NCBI RefSeq assembly: GCF_905220415.1 | Contig: NC_059568.1 | Location: forward strand, 12,276,001 to 12,340,000 | Length of the DNA: 64,000 bases | Direction: 5' to 3' | Origin: Colias croceus | Taxonomy: Eukaryota > Arthropoda > Insecta > Lepidoptera > Pieridae | Part shown: positions 35,233 to 44,391 of the stretch, in pieces | How positions within the stretch are numbered: the first letter of the stretch is position 1 | Layout of the letters: every line of letters starts with the position of its first letter | Position numbers and translations under genes: made by a program | The notes under the pieces: model-generated | Told to the model about the DNA's origin: nothing | Databases searched by the model: none | What the model saw: the letters and a program-made list of their open reading frames with translations, nothing else

Positions 35233-36638
35233 AATCAAATTGCGATCCAAATCTGAAATTGCCACACATTTATATTCCTGAAATTAATTCCAAATTTATG
35301 ATTGATACTGGGAAGCAAAATTTAAACACGGACGCTTTATCTAAAATTAGGGTTAACGCTACGCATTCCGATAACGAAAACGAATCTATGGTTGTTAATA
35401 TAGGCGATAGAGACAATAGGCCAAGAACGCGTAACGACTCTAGTACAATTACTATATCAGAACGCGATTCTAGTGAAACGATATCTATTCCCGACTCTGA
35501 AACGCTCTCGGCGCTGAGTTCTCCTAGAACATGTGACTACCCAGTCAGGTCACCATCTATAACGTCGAAATCTGATACAGTTCATTCAGCTAATATAGTA
35601 GAATCGTCCGGTATACCTATATTACATGAAGCAATAGACACAAAACCAAATCAAATTCTAGTATATACGTGGTTTAAGAACGAAATGCAAGTTCACGACC
35701 TTTCACGTGAAAAGCAAAAGGTTTTAGAAGTATTCTTGCCTACTAATAACCCGGATCTAGTAAAACAATTTTTAAAAGAGTATATTAAACCGAAAGTTAA
35801 GTATTTCATTTATTTCGAAGATGATGAACATCGCAAACAATTCACTAGCATTGTCATAGAATTATTTAGAAAGGATACAGTATTGCTATTTGAATGTACG
35901 GAGCGTGTAGTTTTTATAGAAGATGAGAAGGAACAAAAGGCTATTATAATAAAACACCATCAAGGCAAAACGTGTCACCGCGGTATTAAAGAGACTCTAG
36001 CAAGTATACGTAGAAATTATTTTTGGCACAATATGCAGGAAACTATTTCAGCCCTTATTAATGCTTGTGAAACGTGTTCTAAAATGAAGTATGATCGTAA
36101 TCCATTTAAACCTATTTTACAATTAACTCAAACACAAGACGCGCCGTTCCAAGAAATATTTATTGATATTTTTCAGATAGAAGGAAATTATTACTTAACT
36201 ATTATCGACGCATTTAGTAAGTTAGGTCAAGCCATTCCAATAGACAATAGATCAACGGCAGAGGTAGTACGTGCACTCATGAAGTATTTTTCGTTTTACG
36301 GCACCCCTAGAAAGATTAGTTCAGATCCCGGTAGTGAATTTAACAACGAGCTAATGAAAGAATTTTTGAATTTACATAAAATTGAGCTTCATATCGGCTC
36401 ACCTAATAATCCTAATTCAATGGGATTAATTGAGCGTTTACATTCGACCATTAGTGAAATTTATAGATGTGCGAAATATGAAGAGAAATGCACGGATGCA
36501 GTATCAGTAATGATGTATTCAATTATTGCCTATAATAGTTCAATTCATTCAGTTACGGGCTTAACCCCTTTTGAAGTCGTATTTGGTCACACGGATTCAG
36601 GTAGCTTATTTAACGCTGATTTCGAGCAGCATTATATA
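35223..36638 (+). pseudogene. pol: Errantivirus Pol, internally deleted and interrupted
   Basis: In the -1 frame relative to gag. The start of protease is present up to the catalytic Asp-Thr-Gly (near 35299-35310), and the next residues already match the C-terminal end of RNase H (the NTDALS motif, cf. NADALS in the gypsy fragment at 44.8 kb). Most of protease, all of reverse transcriptase and most of RNase H are therefore gone, in a single in-frame deletion. The linker and integrase follow: an HHCC-type zinc region (HHQGKTCHRGI...CETCSKM) and the D,D-35-E core (FIDIF, SSDPGSEF, MGLIERLHS). The frame is then cut at 36638 by a MITE and resumes at 37492. Confidence 0.85.
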
Positions 36639-37491
36639 TGTCGTGGTCATATCGTAGATTTGATCATTTCATGATATGAGTGGCCATTTCACGAAATGGT
36701 TGCATATCGTGAAATGGCCAACATAGTTTGATCAGATCGTTAAATCGTCAACGTTTCACGATTTGGTCATCCACATTTGGCCAGATCGTATAAAATATAA
36801 AGAGTCCATAAAATATTAAAAAATTTCAGAATAACTATATTCTAAAAACTTGTTTAATGTCATGTCATGTCAATGCCAGAAGCGAATCGTTTTTGCAATA
36901 GAAAACAATTAGGTTAGGTTAGGTTACACTTTGATAAACAACGCACGAGCCGAGCGAGCAAAGCGAGCGTGCCGCGGCAACGGCCGGCGAGTGCCAGAAG
37001 CGGATCGCTTTTTAAAAAACAAACAATTATAATAATATAGTAGTAGTTTCTTATATTATTTTATTTAAGTCGCATTTTTTCTTAAATACATATAAGATAT
37101 CCACATTTTCCATAGTACTCGTACCTCTTCGTCGTAAATTCTTTGCTATGACTTTCTTCATAATATTGTTATTAAACGAATTATGAAGTTTTTAACTGCG
37201 AATAATTTAATTTTCGCCAGCGGCCGCCATCTTATCACATAAACACAGAGCTTGCAGCGCCTCTACCAACGATTAATGTAACTATTTTACGATATGATCA
37301 AATAATTTTGGTCATTTCATGAAAAAACCGTGCGTTAATTGGCCATATCGTGAAACGATTTCTTATCATTGATCTGCCCAAACCACATCATGATGTGGCC
37401 AAACTAAATTGGCCATTTCACGATATGCGACCATTTCGTGAAATGGCCACTCATATCATGAAATGATCAAATCTACGATATGACCACGACA
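36639..37491. mobile_element. MITE inserted in the integrase region
   Basis: 853 bp with long inverted ends (TGTCGTGGTCATATCGTAGA on the left, mirrored at the right) and internal repeats of ATTTCACGATATG-type phrases. TATA flanks both sides (36635-36638, 37492-37495). Removing the element plus one TATA restores the pol frame, which supports a 4-bp duplication. It contains a GAGCGAGC-rich segment like the array at 43620. Non-coding. Confidence 0.8.
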
Positions 37492-37839
37492 TATACAGCA
37501 ATTGGTTAAGGATCATGCCAAACGTCTAAAGGTTCTATATAAACATTTAGCAGAGAAAATGATCGAAACTAAGCAAAAAGTAAAGGATAGGAGAGGTGGA
37601 GAAGATGGGCAGGAAAAATTATATTTGCGAAAGACGTTAATAAGCGAAAAAGCAAGGATAAGCCGCGATTCCATAAAGCTAAGGTTATAGGACAAGGTTC
37701 AAGGAACGTTGTACCGATAGAGATTGGTAAAAGGAAGACTAAGGTCCCTATTATAAATGTAAAACGCCCTCCGCAGGTGGTGTTGGCTGATAGTGATGAG
37801 GTCCGCGCTGGCCCTTCGACTACAACCTCTTCTACATAA
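37492..37839 (+). pseudogene. pol: Errantivirus Pol C-terminal part, frameshifted
   Basis: It continues the integrase after the MITE. The frame begins QLVKDHAKRLKVLYKHL and runs on to a stop at about 37690. The conserved-looking continuation (KRKSKDKPRFHKAK...) lies in the -1 frame from about 37618 and ends at TAA 37837-37839. A one-base change between about 37570 and 37618 therefore breaks pol. The end overlaps the env frame. Confidence 0.65.
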
Positions 37840-39523
37840 CCCGGGAATTTATCCTGTGAAAGAAGGGCAAGCATATCTTCAAACAGACTATTGGACTATA
37901 ATTAAGGTTTTAAATTTAGATAAGATTAATGATGACTTAAATTTTATTATTAGCAAATACAGTGAATTCGATAGTTTAATTAATAAGAATATTTCATACT
38001 TACACGATTTTCAAGTGGCAAAATATCACGCTGAATATATTCGTGACATAACGATTCAGAAATATGAACAGTTAGTCCCACACAAACGTGTCAAGAGAGG
38101 AATCCTCAATCCTCTAGGCTCCTTAATTAAAATTATAACCGGAAATTTAGACTATAGTGATGCAATGAGATACGATAAACTTACCGCTAAACTTGAAAAC
38201 GATCAAACTATCATTAGAAATAAAATTACTTTAATATCTAAAATGCTCGATAGTTTTATCAATTCTACTGAAGTCTTAAATCAAAATTCTAATATATTAG
38301 ATAAGCGTTTAAAAATTGTAGAATCTATGATTAAGGAGTTAGCATCTAAGGATAATCATTGGGTTTATACTACTTATGTTGTAAGTCTTTTAAATTTATT
38401 TGTAAGTAACTTTCGTACTATTTTTATAAAATTAGGAGAAATAGAGACTGCTCTAGCATTTAGTAAAGTATCCATACTACATCAAAGTATTATTAATTCC
38501 ACTGAGTTGTTGCAACATTTAATTCTTATATCTCAAACTGAAAATTTAGTGTTTAAAGCGAGTGAGGCAAACTTAGTAAAACTAGAAGAAACTATTAATG
38601 TTAAATCGTATATTAAACAAAACCAGATTACGTTCATAATGGAGGTTCCAATTACAGATAATTATACTTATAACTATTACAAATTATACTCTTTACCTAT
38701 GTACCGTGCATCCGATAGTAAAACCCTTTCCATTTTTCCTAAATATCCTTACCTGTTGGCAAAGGGGATGAAATACTTACCGATCGTAAAACCGTGCCGA
38801 TCGCTCGCTGCTGGAGAACAATTTCTATGCGATGAACGAAATCAAACGCCTTATCCTGAAACTACTTGCATAGAACAACTGCTTAAATTTGAAGGAAACC
38901 CAATGCACTGCGAACAACAGCTAATCAATATAGAGAATGTGAGAATTCAAAGAATCACATCTATAAGTTGGATACTTTTCTCAAAATACAGAAATACCCT
39001 GACTCAAATTTGCAATGGTGATGTCAGCAAATATCCTGTCGTGGGCACATACATAATGACCATCGACGAACCATGTAGCATCGAGATCCAGAATATAACG
39101 ATTCGCCCTCACCAAGTAATCACTGAGAATGATCCTGTAGAACCAACAAAAATTATAGTTTTGCCGCAATTACCTGCGAATAGAACTCCAATATTATCCA
39201 GTACACGTGTACTCAATATGCGAGGAATCAACTTGGACGAAGTTAAATATATGTCAACGATATTAAAGCAATCAGTGTTCAGTGATAGTGAAATGGTTAA
39301 CAGTGAAAGAAACTTTAGATTCAGTGCTACTTTAGGCTATACGTCTCTATTTTTAATCTTTGTACTTGTAATTCTATTTTTACTTTACTTACTTCGTTAT
39401 AAGGTATTAAATGTAATGTGTCTGCGAAATCATCGGATAGTTATTAAAAATGAACAAACCGATAATTTCGCACTTAAGGAGGGAGGAGTTACGCATCCAC
39501 CCCAACCCTCTGTATTAGGTTGA
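37796..39523 (+). CDS. env: Errantivirus Env (F-like fusion glycoprotein)
   Basis: Open for about 575 codons from ATG 37796. A furin-type site RVKR lies near residue 100 and is followed at once by a Gly-rich hydrophobic segment, the arrangement of baculovirus F and errantivirus Env proteins. Heptad-like sequence follows. A single transmembrane span lies near residues 512-535, then a ~42-residue cytoplasmic tail whose end runs into the right LTR. N-glycosylation motifs (NIS, NYT, NRT) are present. No signal peptide is obvious at this ATG; it may come from a spliced leader (33461-33480). No stop or frameshift seen. Confidence 0.85.
   Translation: MRSALALRLQPLLHNPGIYPVKEGQAYLQTDYWTIIKVLNLDKINDDLNFIISKYSEFDSLINKNISYLHDFQVAKYHAEYIRDITIQKYEQLVPHKRVKRGILNPLGSLIKIITGNLDYSDAMRYDKLTAKLENDQTIIRNKITLISKMLDSFINSTEVLNQNSNILDKRLKIVESMIKELASKDNHWVYTTYVVSLLNLFVSNFRTIFIKLGEIETALAFSKVSILHQSIINSTELLQHLILISQTENLVFKASEANLVKLEETINVKSYIKQNQITFIMEVPITDNYTYNYYKLYSLPMYRASDSKTLSIFPKYPYLLAKGMKYLPIVKPCRSLAAGEQFLCDERNQTPYPETTCIEQLLKFEGNPMHCEQQLINIENVRIQRITSISWILFSKYRNTLTQICNGDVSKYPVVGTYIMTIDEPCSIEIQNITIRPHQVITENDPVEPTKIIVLPQLPANRTPILSSTRVLNMRGINLDEVKYMSTILKQSVFSDSEMVNSERNFRFSATLGYTSLFLIFVLVILFLLYLLRYKVLNVMCLRNHRIVIKNEQTDNFALKEGGVTHPPQPSVLG
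39476..39486 (+). other. Polypurine tract
   Basis: AAGGAGGGAGG immediately before the right LTR, in the position expected for the plus-strand primer. Confidence 0.75.
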
Positions 39524-39771
39524 GCAATAGCCTTCCGCTGGCCTCAGCAAGACCACCGGAAAGTTCTTGCAATTTAACATAAGCATTCCACATAATGGAA
39601 AACATTTGTTTCGCAATAAGGTATCGCTTGTATCATTGCATGTAATTCTGGCATTAACATTTGTGACTCCAAATCGTCCACTTGTTATAGTTAAGTAATT
39701 AAATAAGTTTAAGTTTAATTTTATTTTATTTCTTTTTTAAAAAAGTCAAATCGCTCCCGCAAAGTTTAACT
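39487..39771 (+). repeat. 3' LTR of errantivirus
   Basis: 285 bp, same sequence as the left LTR by eye; followed by the AGGT target duplicate. Confidence 0.9.
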
Positions 39772-39813
39772 AGGTACACGTTTCAGCTTTCATCAACATC
39801 ATTTACATTTTCA

Positions 39814-40105
39814 TTATATCAACAATCTTTTTAGTACAACTCTAGCCAATTTAAATTTAACACCAGTCCTGGCGATCATTGCCTTATCTTCAATCTCAAT
39901 CCTTCTTTTTTGAGCTCGTTTCTCTTTTCTCTTGATTGAAATCTTTTCCGTGAGATTTAGAGCACCAGAAATGGGATCTGGTACACTTTCTTGGGAAGCG
40001 AATTCGGTTAATAGTAGATCGACTATGTTATCCTCGGTAGTGTGGAAGAAGTTGGACATCAATATTTTTAACTGGTCTTTTTCTATTTTCTGACGTGTTG
40101 TTAGA
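39814..40105 (-). CDS. C-terminal exon of HORMA copy A
   Basis: Acceptor CTTTTCAG before 40105; stop TAA at 39816-39814. It starts LTTRQKIEKDQLKILMSNFF, then NIVDLLLTEFASQES, then a Lys/Arg-rich tail (KRKEKRAQKRR, VVLKRLLI). It lies 42 bp after the errantivirus. Two degenerate relatives lie at 53283 and 55491. Confidence 0.7.
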
Positions 40106-43061
40106 CTGAAAAGAGTTTTACATATTGTGAAAAAGTTATTAAGATGAAAGCATTCCTTATTAGATGAATTTGATGAAAAAACGTGAATTAAAACTTTTAA
40201 TAATTAATAAGACAAAAAAAATGTATTGTTAGATTCAAAACAAAGAAAACAATATTAAAGTATATTAACTACAATTTCACGCTATACATTTTTATGATAA
40301 TAATATATTCACTTACTTGGATTGTGAATTTTGTTGGATAATTTTATTGGAATGAAGTAACTGCATGAGATTAGCAGCGTTGGACTCAGATATAACGAAT
40401 TTGTCCATCAAGTCCCGGGCTCCAATGGTTTGGACTTCCCAACACAGCTCCAATGTTCGACGTAAAATGCATAGACTCTGTCAAATAAATAAATACGAAA
40501 TTTAAAGTTGGATAGAAGATAGTAGATGTAACCAAGTTCCTATCAAAATCGGTTCAACCGTTCCAGACAAAAAGGCAAAATTTGAAAAAAGAGCACACGT
40601 GTCAGAAGTTAAACTTATTTGGCAAGATGCAAAGATACCAAATCGTCGCCATGTCGTGACGGTATTGCCATGACGCGATCTTGAAATTTTACTCTCAACG
40701 TCAACGCGCCTAAAGAAGTTTCGTTTCAAAAAGCAATTTTGGTATATTTACTATGTCCATGTATTGGTTATTTAAATACTCCAAAATATTACCAATTAGT
40801 GGGACGATTTAAACAACCAGTGCGTACTTAGCTACAATATGTTACAAATTATAATTAATGAAAAAAGTTGAAGTCTTTTAATTTCAGAAGTAACCTATGA
40901 CAAATTGAATAAAAAGGCCTATAATATATTAATATTAACCAAATTATTTCACTTCGACCTTCGACGAAGCCTTTTTCTATTATAGGCACTGAATTTAATT
41001 AATACTAAACTTATAAAAATATAATATAAATAAACATGTAAATATGTAAAATTATATATTATTTCTTTTTAACTGTAGGGGCAATATTTTTATTAAAATT
41101 TTATTTTACTTTACGTTTAATAACAATTTTGAATAAATAAATCATACAATCAAAGCAATCTGCCTTAGCGCTACTATAAAGACTGTGTGTGATGACGTCA
41201 CAGGCGCATCGAATCCACAGACGTTCCGTGCAAAAATATGTAAACTTCAATAATCAATATCTCAGTCATTTATTGATGATTTTCAAAAAAATTTCGATTA
41301 TTGATTAGTTTTGATCTATATTTTAACACTATAATTATGGTGAATATAATATTTTCAACATGAATAAACATCTCCATTATAAAACAAACGCTAACTACAA
41401 GAAAATAATTCATATGAGTATTACCAAAAAAATATATATATCTAAAAAACCATATAGATCAAGAGCCCACGCCGGCCAGACTTTCCTTTCTTTAGGAAAG
41501 TTGAAAGTTTCTCTGTATATGTCTCCGATACAGATAAGAACGACTAGCGATTATCAAGTCTGGGTTGTGGTTACTTTGGCAGGAAACAGGTAGTAAAGGT
41601 GTATACAATTGTACCTAACCTTCATAATAGTTTAAAAGCTAAATTTTATATATGTTACTTGGAGACGTATAAAAAGATGTTCAAGAGCCGGACAGTTTTC
41701 ATGGTTCTTACATCTTGCCAGACACATTTAAAAAATAACTAACGTATCATCAAATTAACGTACCTACTACCTAAAAGTGTATCAAATATGAAATAACCCA
41801 CTAAAAACATTAGTTTACTATCATTAATGACTAAAAAATAATAGTTTAATATAAGTAATAAAGTTATTACTTATCTTTTACGGGGACTTATGTTGATGGA
41901 CTTTCACGTATCTCGATGACACAATAACAAAATCATCAATGGATATAATACTATGTTGTCGCGGAAGGTTTTAGTATATTATTTGTTAAGTTGAAAACTA
42001 GTATAACAATCTACCATTTATTTTGTACATTAAAAAATAAAGTAAGTACCTACTCAAATTTTGATTTTACTATGTGTGCGAATAAATGTAATATTTGTTT
42101 ATATACCTGATAGTTCCATATCATTAGTAAGCACTTGCTCTGGTGGATTCTCTGTTGGCTAAAATTGAATAAGTAATTATTATAGTTTCAAAAATAAAAA
42201 AAACAAACCATAAACTTAAACTCATGCAATTATAATATCTATTGTCACCAATCCTTTATTAATTAAATTGATTCAAAATTTACAAAATTTGAATCAAAAC
42301 TGACCATTTAAAGTAGGTCAAAATGGATTCTATAAGAGTTGTGTACTAAATACAATCATGACGGTTACATAGAATCATACAGGTGAAGCTTATTAGCTTG
42401 CTAAAGCGTGTTAAAAATAGCTTTATAACTGCCTTACAAATTATCAATAAAAAAATCTTACATTTGCCTCATAGCCCTACTAGGTTGCTTATAGAAGGAG
42501 TAAGTCACAATTTTATGGTATGGCGTTTCCACCCAACCAAGTCTTAGATTGTCTTGAATTGTTGGCTTCAGGTGGTCTTCTTCTCTCATTCTCACGAAAC
42601 CTGGTGCTTGGTAGTCCGCTGGTGCACCTTTGTTTACAATTATGTGAAATATTATTTTCTTAAGAACATAAAATATTCGCATAATCACATTTATATCAGC
42701 TTGATTATAGAATATCTTTATACTTTATACAAATAAAATGTTAAGCATAAAATGAACTTAATAGAAGTTATAAATACTTACTATCATTGTAATAAAGGCG
42801 GAAGCTAACATCATTAATGTTAGAAAACTGTGTTGTGTATGCCTGCGTGATGACCACACAAGCTCTAAGTAACTGGATAGTTCTGTCCCTAACATTTTCC
42901 AAAGAAAACCGCATTGTGTTTTTGATACTGTTCCGGTTCTTGGAGTGAATGTTCATGGAGTTCACTCCGTCAGAGTTATAGGTATACTCAAAAACATGAT
43001 ACTCCACCAAATTCTCCAATTTATACTTGTCTTCGTAAAAACATAAAGCTAATCGGTGAAG
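39814..43061 (-). CDS. HORMA-domain protein, HORMAD/Hop1-like (copy A)
   Basis: Five phase-consistent exons on the minus strand: 43061-42782, 42627-42462, 42158-42107, 40477-40317, 40105-39814; 951 nt, 316 codons plus stop. Exons 1-2 encode the second half of a HORMA domain: LHRLALCFYED, YHVFEYTYNSDG, RLYYND and then DYQAPGF, a signature of HORMAD1/2 and Hop1, followed by LGWVETPYHKIV. These proteins bind closure motifs and organise meiotic chromosome axes. Exon 4 (ELCWEVQTIGARDLMDKFV...) looks like a winged helix, as found beside PHD fingers in Hop1-type proteins (inference). The last exon is acidic, then strongly basic. The N-terminal part of the HORMA domain is not found just upstream, so the gene starts further away (perhaps 59587) or is truncated. 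Confidence 0.75.
40317..40477 (-). CDS. Probable winged-helix exon of the HORMA gene
   Basis: Acceptor TTTGACAG before 40477, donor GTAAGT after 40317; 53 codons plus two bases. It encodes SLCILRRTLELCWEVQTIGA, then RDLMDKFVISESNAANLMQL and HSNKIIQ: helix, turn, recognition-helix-like pattern. Assignment as winged helix is by eye. Confidence 0.65.
40478..42106 (-). other. Intron of HORMA copy A, shared with other copies
   Basis: The segment 40620-41330 (around ATTGCCATGACGCGATCTTG, TTCGACCTTCGACGAAGCC and GTGATGACGTCACAGGCGCA) recurs at 48960-49797 and partly at 57480-57655. 41935-42106 recurs at 58370-58508. I see no further exon with confidence. Confidence 0.5.
42107..42158 (-). CDS. 52-nt linker exon
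   Basis: Acceptor AATTTTAG, donor GTATAT. In the frame imposed by its neighbours in this copy it is open (QQRIHQSKCL...). Another frame reads PTENPPEQVLTNDMELS, looks more protein-like, and in the duplicate copy connects in phase to a Cys-rich exon. The true frame is uncertain. Confidence 0.5.
42462..42627 (-). CDS. HORMA C-terminal exon (DYQ-PGF motif)
   Basis: Two incoming bases complete a Ser codon; APADYQAPGFVRMREE follows, then RLGWVETPYHKIVTYSFYK. Donor GTAAG after 42462. The acceptor (ACAAAG) has a weak pyrimidine tract but is fixed by phase and homology. Confidence 0.7.
42782..43061 (-). CDS. HORMA core exon
   Basis: Acceptor ATTCCAG before 43061, donor GTAAGT after 42782. 93 codons plus one base. 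It carries LHRLALCFYEDKYKLENLVE, then the beta-strand region and VRDRTIQLLRACVVITQ. Similarity to HORMAD-family core strands is clear by eye. Confidence 0.75.
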
Positions 43062-43177
43062 CTGGAATGAATATGAGCTGTTTACACTTTAAACAAAAAC
43101 ATCACACAGCATGACATGAAATGATGAAACAGTAAGGCATAGTAAGGCAATTAATAGTCAGTTCTAGAAACGAAATA

Positions 43178-43606
43178 CGAATCTTCAATGGCGGCGCTTA
43201 TCAATTATCATTCCCTCTCGCTCACACACGGCCGTGCGGTATGCAAAAAAAAGGGAAAAATAAAATCACTAAAATGTATTTGATTTTCCCTTTAATAGTT
43301 TTTATCATAAATTTACAATGATAATTATGCATTTGCGAAAGTAAATAATGTTTTATTGGAATTTGACAAAATATGTTCTTTGGGAAAAGTTGTTCAGTTT
43401 TATGGGCTTATTACAAGTATCATGGGGATTTTATTACATTCTGTATACGTAAATATGATAATTCATATAAATACACAAATACAATAACAAAAAAATTTGT
43501 CAACAAACAAATTAATAAAATAATTATCAATTTACGTTATTTTTATTTTCTTTTTTGCTGATCCTATCATCTGTCAAAGTCAGCTTTGGCCGCCATTGAA
43601 GATTCG
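43178..43606. mobile_element. MITE, 429 bp
   Basis: 18-bp inverted ends CGAATCTTCAATGGCGGC at left, mirrored at 43589-43606. AT-rich interior without coding. It lies just upstream of the HORMA core exon. Confidence 0.65.
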
Positions 43607-43619
43607 TTTAGAGTAGAAA

Positions 43620-44095
43620 ATATTTATTAACTTTTGAACTACCGCACGAGCCAAGCGAGCGAAGCGAGCGAGTCACGGCAGCGGCCAGCGTAAATATTCA
43701 AATAAGTAGCGAGGAGCGAAGCGACGAGCGTGTAAGGTTAACTTTTGAACTACCACACGAGCCAAGCGAGCGAAGCGAGCGAGTCACGTCAGCGGCCGGC
43801 GTAAATATTCAAATAGGTAGCGAGGAGCGAAGCGACGAGCGTGTTAGGTTAACTTTTGAACTACTTACCGTACGAGCCAAGCGAGCGAAGCGAGCGAGTC
43901 GCGTCAGCGGCCGGCCTAATATTCAAATAGGTAGCGAGGAGCGAAGCGACGAGCGTGTTAGGTTAACTTTTGAACTACCTACCGCACGAGCCAAGCGAGC
44001 GAAGCGAGCGAGTTGCGGCAGCGGGCGGCCTAAATATTCAAATAGGTAGCGAGGAGCGAAGCGACGAGCGTGTTAGGTTAACTCTTGAACAGTTT
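43620..44095. repeat. ~113-bp tandem array with GAGCGAAGCGAG motif, about 4 copies
   Basis: Units begin near 43642, 43753, 43869 and 43982. Each has CACGAGCCAAGCGAGCGAAG, a (G/C)CGGC-rich stretch, TAAATATTCAAATAGGTAGC and GAGGAGCGAAGCGACGAGCG. A related GAGCGAGC-rich stretch occurs inside the MITE at about 36950. Confidence 0.8.
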
Positions 44096-44391
44096 ATTAT
44101 GAAAAGTCACTGCTCGCTTTGCTTCAACCTGTTTTTTGCTTCAAGAAACCAACCCTGGGGCAAAAGGAGCTCGCGGGCTGCTTGCAGCCCGCGCACAACG
44201 CACCAGCTAGTTATAGTATCTATAGCTCATCTGCCTACGATGCGCACTAGGCAATTTGTGCAATACACTCGCTCTATACTATTGTAATATAATATATACT
44301 CTAAGATTCACAGCCTTACTTATAAAAACTGACTGATCTGTTGACTGTTGCCTAAACACCTCTCAGTTAAATAACTCTCAACTTAACAGGA

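Larger units (their letters stand above)
33040..39771 (+). mobile_element. Errantivirus (gypsy/TED-type endogenous retrovirus), pol-defective
   Basis: A 6,732-bp element bounded by two 285-bp LTRs that look identical and start AGTTACG and end TTTAACT. The target duplication AGGT (33036-33039, 39772-39775) is intact. A tRNA-Ser-type primer site overlaps the last T of the left LTR; a purine tract (AAGGAGGGAGG) precedes the right LTR. Order is gag, pol, env, as in insect errantiviruses. Pol has lost most of protease through RNase H, carries an 853-bp MITE at 36639-37491 and has a frameshift near 37.6 kb; gag and env are open. Recent insertion is implied by the LTR identity. It could move only with polymerase supplied by a relative. 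Confidence 0.9.
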
